A DNA stretch of 63,118 nt from Prevotella sp. (GTDB taxonomy: Bacteria; Bacteroidota; Bacteroidia; Bacteroidales; Bacteroidaceae), in assembly GCA_024697645.1 (NCBI GenBank), contig JAILFH010000084.1:1-63118 (forward strand). The letters run 5' to 3'. This document shows, one piece after another, positions 57,651 to 63,118 of the stretch (position 1 is its first letter; each line of letters opens with the position of its first letter). The translations under genes were made by a program, and so were the position numbers. Below the pieces are notes generated by a model. The model was not told the DNA's origin. It ran no database searches and saw only the letters and a program-made list of their open reading frames with translations.

Positions 57651-58185
57651 GGGCTGATGCGGTTTTTGATTCTGTTGAGGGAACGGCGAGGGGCTCGGCG
57701 ATGTGCTGCGGACATTTCTCCCGAATGCTCTGTCGCTGCGATTCGTTCAGTTCGTCGTAGGGCTTGCCATAGGTCGCCTGCGCCATCTGCCTTCGGGCTT
57801 CGCGATAGGCGTTTGCCAACTGGTTCTGAACGGTGAAATAGATATCGTACTGGGCTTCAGGACTCGACTCCACCACAATCACGTGGTCGCTGCCCTGCTG
57901 CTGAATGAACTTCGAGGCTATCGTGTGGAGTGTGTTCGCGTCAATCTCGTTCTCATCCACGAGGCATCTTCCGTCGGCCGTAATCTCGATGGCCAGCGCC
58001 TTGCTTCTCTCCACCTGCGCCACCACTTGCTCCGTCTCGTCGTCCACGGGCGGCAACACGCGGGCAAGTCCCTTGTCCACGCTGACCGACGATGCCACGA
58101 GAAAGAAGATGAGCAGCATGAAGGAGATGTCGGCCGTCGAGGTGGTGTTCAGTTCCGGCACACTATGAATCCTGCGCTTGATCAT
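57643..58185 (-). CDS. ExbD/TolR-family protein, first of the pair
   Basis: 180 residues; transmembrane helix about 18-38 with Asp19 (STADISFMLLIFFLV), a periplasmic domain and a C-terminal extension of about 45 residues (ANAYREARRQMAQATYGKPYDEL...ESKTASAHD) absent from the second copy. Its 5' end overlaps the end of the preceding gene by 23 bp, so translational coupling is expected. Two ExbD proteins per ExbB is usual in Bacteroidetes. Confidence 0.92.
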   Translation of the reverse strand: MIKRRIHSVPELNTTSTADISFMLLIFFLVASSVSVDKGLARVLPPVDDETEQVVAQVERSKALAIEITADGRCLVDENEIDANTLHTIASKFIQQQGSDHVIVVESSPEAQYDIYFTVQNQLANAYREARRQMAQATYGKPYDELNESQRQSIREKCPQHIAEPLAVPSTESKTASAHD

Positions 58186-58618
58186 TGGGATAGGATGAGT
58201 GGGACAATTTCTTACTTACGTATTCCGCATAGGCATAGACCCCAGCGGCCACAATGAGCAACACGACCGACGACACGATGAACATGTCGGCAGCACGCAG
58301 CCAGAACCCGCTTTCGAAGGGCTGACCGTTGATCATCAGCGGACTCGCCGATGCCAGCAGGAACGTAATCAGGAGCAGCAGGATGGTGCCTGCGGCCACA
58401 ATCACGGTCACGTTTCTTCCCGACAGTCCCCGCTTGCCCTGCTTCGCCTCGCTGCCTTCGCCCTGACTGCTCTTCATCGCCTGATGCCGATAACTCCTTG
58501 CCCGCTTCTTCTGCTGCAACGACACATACGACGACCAAACCACAGCGACGAGCGCGATGGCCAGCGACAATGCCATGAGGATGAGCATCAGATTGGCAAG
58601 AAACGAATGGTCGGTCAT
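58163..58618 (-). CDS. Unknown three-helix membrane protein in the ExbB/ExbD operon
   Basis: 151 residues with three hydrophobic helices (about 8-30, 69-91 and 108-131) and a basic cytoplasmic loop (residues 34-67, QQKKRARSYRHQ...GKRGLSG). No family name comes to mind. The start ATG overlaps the ExbB stop by 4 bp, and the 3' end overlaps ExbD by 23 bp, so it is embedded in the operon and presumably belongs to the complex. An accessory or assembly subunit of the proton channel is an inference. Confidence 0.75.
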   Translation of the reverse strand: MTDHSFLANLMLILMALSLAIALVAVVWSSYVSLQQKKRARSYRHQAMKSSQGEGSEAKQGKRGLSGRNVTVIVAAGTILLLLITFLLASASPLMINGQPFESGFWLRAADMFIVSSVVLLIVAAGVYAYAEYVSKKLSHSSYPNDQAQDS

Positions 58619-59337
58619 GAGCGGTTCTTATAGTTTGCGATGGCGTCGGTGAGCGTGATGGAAGCCTCCTCCATCTGTGCCACCAGACGGTCAATCTTGT
58701 TGTTGATGTAGTTATAGAAGAGTTGCAGGATGAGTGCAACGATGATGCCGAAGACAGTCGTGATCAGCGCCACCTTCATGCCTTCAGCCACGACCGAGGC
58801 GTTCAGGTCGTTCGCCATCTGGATATTGTCGAACGCCATCACCATGCCTATCACCGTCCCGAGGAATCCGAGCGAGGGCGCCATTGCGATGAACAGGCGA
58901 ATCCACGAGCAGCCTTTCTCCAGTCGCGCTGCCTGCACGCTTCCGTAGGCCGACACTGAGCGGTCAATGTTGGCCAGCGGCTCCTTGATGCGAAGCAGTC
59001 CCTGATAGCAGATGCTTGCCACAGGTCCGCGGGTGTTGCGGCAGAGTTGGCGGGCCTCGTCTATCTGCCCCTCGTTCACCATGCGGCTCATGTCGTCGCA
59101 GAAGCGGGAGGTGTCGATATCCGAGAGCGTCAGATAGATGATGCGCTCTATCGAGAACGCGAGTCCGAGCACGAGCGTCAGCGCCACGAGCGACATGAAC
59201 ACTACGTTGCCCTCAATGAATTTCGTCTTCAGAACGTGGTGAAGACCTGTATCTTCCGCCTGCGCCAGAACCGTAACCGACGATGCCATCAGCAGCACCG
59301 CTACAGTCGTCATTCGCAAGATCGTCGTTTTCTTCAT
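58615..59337 (-). CDS. ExbB/TolQ-family proton channel protein
   Basis: 240 residues from the ATG at 59337 (MKKTTILRMTTVAVLLMASS). The first helix (about 8-26) is signal-like; then helices near 50-70, 140-165 and 185-205. GFLGTVIGMVMAFDNI and EGMKVALITTVFGIIVALI hold the conserved Thr/Pro proton-channel positions. MotA/TolQ/ExbB fold; it forms the pentamer that energises TonB with ExbD. The open frame extends upstream to 59556 but the promoter at 59399-59428 lies inside that extension. Confidence 0.92.
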   Translation of the reverse strand: MKKTTILRMTTVAVLLMASSVTVLAQAEDTGLHHVLKTKFIEGNVVFMSLVALTLVLGLAFSIERIIYLTLSDIDTSRFCDDMSRMVNEGQIDEARQLCRNTRGPVASICYQGLLRIKEPLANIDRSVSAYGSVQAARLEKGCSWIRLFIAMAPSLGFLGTVIGMVMAFDNIQMANDLNASVVAEGMKVALITTVFGIIVALILQLFYNYINNKIDRLVAQMEEASITLTDAIANYKNRS

Positions 59338-59398
59338 ATCAAGATAAGTATAGATAATGTGTATAAAAACCAAATCCATGCCTCCGGAAAGGCTACTG

Positions 59399-59428
59399 CA
59401 AAGGTAGTGCAATTCCACGTAATGACAA
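59399..59428 (-). promoter_or_regulatory. Promoter of the ExbB operon
   Basis: Minus strand TTG (59428-59426), 19-nt spacer, TACCTTTG (59406-59399). It leaves a leader of about 55 nt before the ATG at 59337. Confidence 0.78.
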
Positions 59429-59478
59429 AAAAAATTATTCTTTATTAATAGGAAAAAACATTTTTCATAAAAAATGAT

Positions 59479-59486
59479 TATCTTTG
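59479..59486 (+). promoter_or_regulatory. -7 box of the GH3 gene
   Basis: TATCTTTG 59479-59486. No TTG at the usual distance upstream, so the upstream element is weak; the leader would be about 75-80 nt. Confidence 0.5.
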
Positions 59487-59568
59487 TAGCAGAATTTGAA
59501 CAATCGCCAACCTTATTAAATACCGAAATCCATAAGAATAATAACTCATTAAACAATAAAGACTAAGA

Positions 59569-61869
59569 ATGAAAAGAAGTTTTGCGCTTGTCGCCACCTT
59601 GCTGCTCTGCATCGTGGCAATGGCACAGCAGCCGAAGTATCTCGACGTCAATGCCCCGATGGAGGAGCGCATCGACGACGCGCTGAGCCGCATGACAACC
59701 CACGAGAAGATCAAGGTGCTCCACGCACAGAGTAAATTCACGTCGGCTGGTGTTCCCCGACTCGGCATCCGACAACTGAACATGGACGACGGCCCTCACG
59801 GCGTTCGCGAGGAACTGGAGTGGAACACGTGGATGCCCGCCCGATGGACCAACGACTTCATTGTGGCCTTCCCGTCGCTCACGTGTCTCGCCGCCACGTG
59901 GAACCGCGATCTCTCCGCCACTTATGGCAATGCCGTCAGCGAGGAGTTTGCCTTCCGTGAGAAGGACCTCATGCTGGGCCCGGGTGTCAACATCCAGCGC
60001 ACTCCCTACAACGGACGCGCCTTCGAGTATATGGGTGAGGACCCGCTGCTGGCGGGCGAGATGTGCGTTCCCTACATTCAGGCCGCCCAGAAGAATGGCG
60101 TGGGCTGCTGTCTGAAGCATTTCGTGCTGAACGATCAGGAAATCGACCGATTCAATGTGAACGTAAACGTCAGCGAGCGTGCCCTGCGCGAAATCTATCT
60201 GGCTCCGTTCAAGCGTGCCGTCGAGAAGGCTCACGTCTGGTCCATCATGGGCTCCTACAACCTCTGGAAGGGCGACCACTGCTGCCACAACGCGGAGTTG
60301 CTCAACGGCATTCTGAAGGGTGAGTGGAACTGGGATGGTGCTATCGTGAGCGACTGGGGCGGAACGACCAACACCCTGCAGGCTGCCACCGATGGTCTCG
60401 ACATCGAGATGGGTTCCTACACCGACGGAAAACTGAAGGAGTCGGAATACACCTACGACGACTACTATCTGGCTCGCCCCTTCGAGAAACTCATCAACGA
60501 CGGGAAGTTGCCGATGTCGGTGCTCGACGAGAAGGTTCGCCGCGTGCTGCGACTCATCTTCCGCACGGCGATGAATCCCAGCAAGGTGATTGGTTCGCAG
60601 TGTTCGGAAGCCCACTACGACGCTTGCCGCCAGATTGGCGAGGAGGGCATCGTGCTGCTGAAGAATGGTCCCGCGGCGAAGAAGCGCAAGGGCGCTGTCA
60701 AGGAGAACCTCCTGCCGCTCACTGCTGAGAAACTGTCTGCGCTGGCAAAGGCTGCTGGAAAGGCCGATGGCTCGCTGCGAGTGCTCATCGTCGGTGAGAA
60801 TGCCACTCGTTCGCTCACGCAGGGCGGCGGTTCGTCGGAACTGAAGACACTCAGGGACGTGAGTCCGCTCGAGGCCATCAGCGAGCAACTCAAGGCGCTC
60901 TGTCCACAGGTGCAGATTGAGCACGCACAGGGCTACGCTTCGGGTCGTCCCCTCTACGATCGGGTCGACGCGGTGGATCCTGCGGAGAACGTCCGACTGG
61001 CTGAGGAGGCTGTGGCGAAAGCCCGCGAGGCCGACCTCGTGCTGTTCATCGGCGGCATGAACAAGAACAATCGTCAGGACTGCGAGAACAGCGACCGCGA
61101 AGGTTACGACCTTTCGTTTGGCCAGAACGAACTCATCACCCGTATCGCCTCTCAGTCGAGTGGCAGTCTCGTCGTCATCACCTTCGGCGGCAATCCCTAC
61201 GCGATGCCTTGGCTCGCCCAGGCCTCTGCCCTGCTCCATTGCTGGTATCTGGGTTCAGAGTCGGGCAATGCGCTCGCCAATGTGCTCACGGGTAAGGTGA
61301 ACCCCAGCGGTAAACTCCCCGTGACCTTCGCCCGCAACGCTCAGGACTATCCGTTTGCGAAATACGGCGAGGAAGCCTATCCTGGCATCACGGGCGTGAA
61401 GGTCGAGCCCAACAGCGCTGGCGAGACGCCGAACCGACAGGTCTATTACAAGGAGGACATCTACATGGGCTATCGCGGCTTTGAGCGCGACAAGGTAAAA
61501 CCGCTCTTCCCCTTCGGCTTCGGTCTGAGTTACACCTCTTTTAAATATAGTAAGCCAGTGGTCAGTGGCAACAGCGTCAGCATCGACGTGACCAACACGG
61601 GCAGTTGTGCAGGAAAGGAAGTCGTGCAACTCTACATCGGCAAGCAGAAACCTGCTGAGGATCGTCCACGCAAGGAACTGAAGGACTTCCGCAAGATTCA
61701 GTTGCAGCCGGGCGAGACGAAGACCGTCACGTTCAACATCGACAGCAGCGAACTCGCCTATTTCTCCACGAAGTCTAATCAGTGGGTCACGGAGAAGGGC
61801 AAATATCGCCTCTACCTCGCCTCCTCCTCTGCCGACGAGGGTCAGCAGGCCGACTATGTCCTGAACTAA
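59569..61869 (+). CDS. GH3 beta-glucosidase
   Basis: Exported family 3 glycosidase (766 residues). Signal peptide about 1-20 (MKRSFALVATLLLCIVAMAQ). N-terminal TIM barrel with GPGVNIQRTPYNGRAFEYMGEDPLLAGEM, the KHFVLNDQE block, and Asp262 of IVSDWGGTTNT as nucleophile; then the alpha/beta sandwich (about 380-590, VLLKNG...LFIGGMNKNNRQDCENSDREGYDLSFG) that contributes the acid/base, and a C-terminal fibronectin-type III-like domain (about 660-766). Substrate by family is a beta-glucoside or beta-xyloside; the exact one is unclear. The codon usage is more G/C-rich than the left part of the window. Its last codons are the first unit of a 22-nt array. Confidence 0.93.
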   Translation: MKRSFALVATLLLCIVAMAQQPKYLDVNAPMEERIDDALSRMTTHEKIKVLHAQSKFTSAGVPRLGIRQLNMDDGPHGVREELEWNTWMPARWTNDFIVAFPSLTCLAATWNRDLSATYGNAVSEEFAFREKDLMLGPGVNIQRTPYNGRAFEYMGEDPLLAGEMCVPYIQAAQKNGVGCCLKHFVLNDQEIDRFNVNVNVSERALREIYLAPFKRAVEKAHVWSIMGSYNLWKGDHCCHNAELLNGILKGEWNWDGAIVSDWGGTTNTLQAATDGLDIEMGSYTDGKLKESEYTYDDYYLARPFEKLINDGKLPMSVLDEKVRRVLRLIFRTAMNPSKVIGSQCSEAHYDACRQIGEEGIVLLKNGPAAKKRKGAVKENLLPLTAEKLSALAKAAGKADGSLRVLIVGENATRSLTQGGGSSELKTLRDVSPLEAISEQLKALCPQVQIEHAQGYASGRPLYDRVDAVDPAENVRLAEEAVAKAREADLVLFIGGMNKNNRQDCENSDREGYDLSFGQNELITRIASQSSGSLVVITFGGNPYAMPWLAQASALLHCWYLGSESGNALANVLTGKVNPSGKLPVTFARNAQDYPFAKYGEEAYPGITGVKVEPNSAGETPNRQVYYKEDIYMGYRGFERDKVKPLFPFGFGLSYTSFKYSKPVVSGNSVSIDVTNTGSCAGKEVVQLYIGKQKPAEDRPRKELKDFRKIQLQPGETKTVTFNIDSSELAYFSTKSNQWVTEKGKYRLYLASSSADEGQQADYVLN

Positions 61870-61944
61870 TCACCCAAAGTCCTGAACGGATTACACCAAT
61901 GTCCTGAACGGATTATCCTAAAGTCCTGAATGGAATACCCCAAA
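61858..61944 (+). repeat. 22-nt tandem array seeded from the GH3 3' end
   Basis: GTCCTGAA begins at 61858, 61879, 61901 and 61923 (spacing 21, 22, 22 nt). The first unit (GTC CTG AAC TAA) is the end of the gene and its stop; the next three, e.g. GTCCTGAACGGATTACACC, repeat it downstream. Confidence 0.92.
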
Positions 61945-61956
61945 AAACAACCAACG

Positions 61957-61995
61957 ACTCCCCTCTTTCACACCCCGAAAGAAGGGAGTTTTTTT
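61957..61995 (+). terminator. GH3 terminator
   Basis: ACTCCCCTCTTTC (61957-61969) pairs with GAAAGAAGGGAGT (61977-61989), one mismatch, followed by TTTTTTTA. It lies directly after the 22-nt array. Confidence 0.9.
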
Positions 61996-62000
61996 ATCAA

Positions 62001-62340
62001 GAATTAGCGAATTTAAGATTTGAGCGTTCCCCACAGGGGAAAGCGGATTAAGCCGAAATGGGGAGTATAAGACAACGGAAATAAACGAAAATAAACGGAA
62101 GAAACAGAAATAGGCGCTACGCGCCAGTGATTTATTATATGGGCTTCGCCCAGAAATCCTCCAAATACCGCTTTGCGGGAAATATACGGCGCTCTTATCG
62201 CGCCTTAGAAAAGTAATCAAAAAACGGGCTGAAAGCCCAGCAAGCACACAGCCCAGGGCAACGCCCTGGGTTTATAGGTGAACAACAAATATTCGCCCTA
62301 CAGGGGCAAAAGATTTTTTATAATCAAGAATTAGCGAATT
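62001..62340. repeat. REP-like palindrome cluster
   Basis: At least seven hairpins: GGCGC-TAC-GCGCC (62113-62125), GGGC-TTC-GCCC (62141-62151), CCGC-TTT-GCGG (62168-62178), GGCGC-TCTTATC-GCGCC (62188-62204), GGGCT-GAA-AGCCC (62226-62238), CCCAGGGC-AAC-GCCCTGGG (62252-62270) and GCCC-TACA-GGGGC (62295-62307). Several recur in 2640-3412 and 39740. TTAGCGAATT-type words flank the cluster (62004, 62331). It resembles REP elements of Bacteroidetes but no RAYT-type transposase is present. Confidence 0.7.
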
Positions 62341-62589
62341 AAAGAATTATTTTTTCCCTGCTGCATTGAATTATCGAGAATTTCATAGAACAAGCGGTCG
62401 ATGCTCATTGCACCAGCCGCCTTATTTGTTAATTAGCGAATTTCCTGACTGATTTAAAACATAAGTACACAAGTTTTTAAGTTTCGAAAAGAGACATAAA
62501 TTCAAGTTCACAAGTTTCAAGTTTCAAGTTTCAAGTTTTACTCACGTTCTTTCCCCGCTACACTCTGAAAGTGAGCAAGCCCAGGGTCC
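62341..62589. other. Gene-free AT-rich stretch
   Basis: No protein gene or promoter recognised. Includes a CAAGTTTCAAGTTT decamer run (about 62505-62537), the same word as upstream of the metallophosphoesterase. Confidence 0.5.
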
Positions 62590-63118
62590 TTTGTTACCTT
62601 GTTATTTTGTTACTTTGGAAACGGCCGCCACAAGTCGAAACTTTTGTCCTTTTGGGATTTCTGTTCTTAATCTTATGTCAATTATAACTCTTAAATATTT
62701 ATGTCCTTCTGTTTTATCTTCGCACCCTCGAATTTTCCAATTTCCATTTTCAAATTTCCATTCGAATGTTACTTTGGAAATGCTACTCATAACCTCGTTA
62801 CTTTGTTACTTTGTTACTTTGTTACTTTGGAAAGGTGGCTGCGAAACTTTTGTCCTTTTAGGATTTTTGCTCTTAATCTTATGTCAATTATAACTCTTAA
62901 ATATTTATGTCCTTCTGTTTTATCTTCGCACCCTCGAATTTTCCATTTTCAATTTTCAAATTTCCATTCGAATGTTACTTTGTTACCTTGTTATTTTGTT
63001 ACTTTGGAAAGGTGGCTGCGAAACTTTTGTCCTTTTAGGATTTTTGTTCTTAATCTTATGTCAATTATAACTCTTAAATATTTATGTCCTTCTGTTTTAT
63101 CTTCGCACCCTCGAATTT
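62590..63118. repeat. Long tandem repeats with octamer tracts, continuing past the window
   Basis: A unit beginning GAAACTTTTGTCCTTTT and containing TATGTCCTTCTGTTTTATCT and TCGCACCCTCGAATTTTCC occurs at about 62637, 62843 and 63020 (period 206, then 177 bp; the third copy is cut by the window end). GTTACTTT/GTTACCTT octamer tracts of different length separate the copies and account for the period difference. Confidence 0.85.

Noticed and set aside
59563..61239. Long minus-strand ORF of 558 codons
   Set aside because: Antisense shadow of the GH3 gene; G/C-rich codons leave the opposite frame open. No family motif.

Overview
The window reads as chromosomal DNA of a gut or oral Bacteroidales bacterium, most likely a Prevotella/Segatella-type organism (inference). 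Supporting signs: promoters of the Bacteroidetes form TTG-N19-20-TAnnTTTG instead of E. coli-type -35/-10 boxes; no Shine-Dalgarno sequences noticed; families typical of the phylum (GH97, GH106, GH78, DUF4492-cydA-cydB, a peptidase C10 with BspA-like leucine-rich repeats, ExbB/ExbD/ExbD); and C-terminal tails of type IX secretion (T9SS) style on two very large secreted enzymes, together with a PorE-like lipoprotein. I see no rRNA, tRNA, CRISPR array, transposase, integrase or phage gene.

Layout. 0.3-16.3 kb: mostly minus-strand carbohydrate genes (GH97 alpha-glucosidase type, GH106 and GH78 alpha-L-rhamnosidases as a tight pair, a glycerophosphodiester phosphodiesterase lipoprotein, a zinc phospholipase C/S1-P1-like protein) and a 1241-residue pectate lyase/pectinesterase fusion; together they point to pectin/rhamnogalacturonan breakdown. 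No SusC/SusD pair is present. 16.7-22.6 kb: a membrane metallophosphoesterase, a paired radical-SAM/DNA-metabolism operon, a PepSY-like periplasmic protein and an SGNH hydrolase. 22.7-26.5 kb: cyclophilin and a cytochrome bd operon (DUF4492-cydA-cydB). 26.8-30.6 kb: a small membrane protein, an FtsZ lying outside any dcw cluster with a tightly coupled unknown partner, and a coiled-coil membrane protein. 30.6-36.9 kb: tolC-hlyD-permease-permease efflux operon and an AraC regulator. 37.1-39.9 kb: ZIP transporter and about 2 kb of noncoding, highly structured repeat DNA. 39.9-46.5 kb: topoisomerase III, a Ser-type sulfatase, PorE-like OmpA protein. 47-51 kb: ECF sigma operon, rsmF-type methyltransferase overlapping thyA. 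51-56.6 kb: a 1569-residue C10 protease gene sitting in reverse orientation between thyA and folA. 56.6-61.9 kb: Lrp/AsnC regulator, ExbB/ExbD operon, GH3 beta-glucosidase. 61.9 kb to the end: palindromic and long tandem repeats.

The most unusual property is not a protein. Intergenic DNA is filled with short-period degenerate tandem arrays (8, 10, 14-16, 21, 22, 33 and 34 nt), and many of them start at or overlap the stop codon of the upstream gene (GH106, GDPD, cydB, topB, GH3) or lie just after it (metallophosphoesterase, porE, GH97 terminator). Two distant arrays share the same 22-nt near-palindromic unit, and one lies downstream of a strong orphan promoter. Three copies of an approximately 85-bp double-hairpin module with a compensatory base change lie between the ZIP and topB genes. 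Two genes (topB, folA) have promoters so close to the ATG that leaderless mRNAs are expected.
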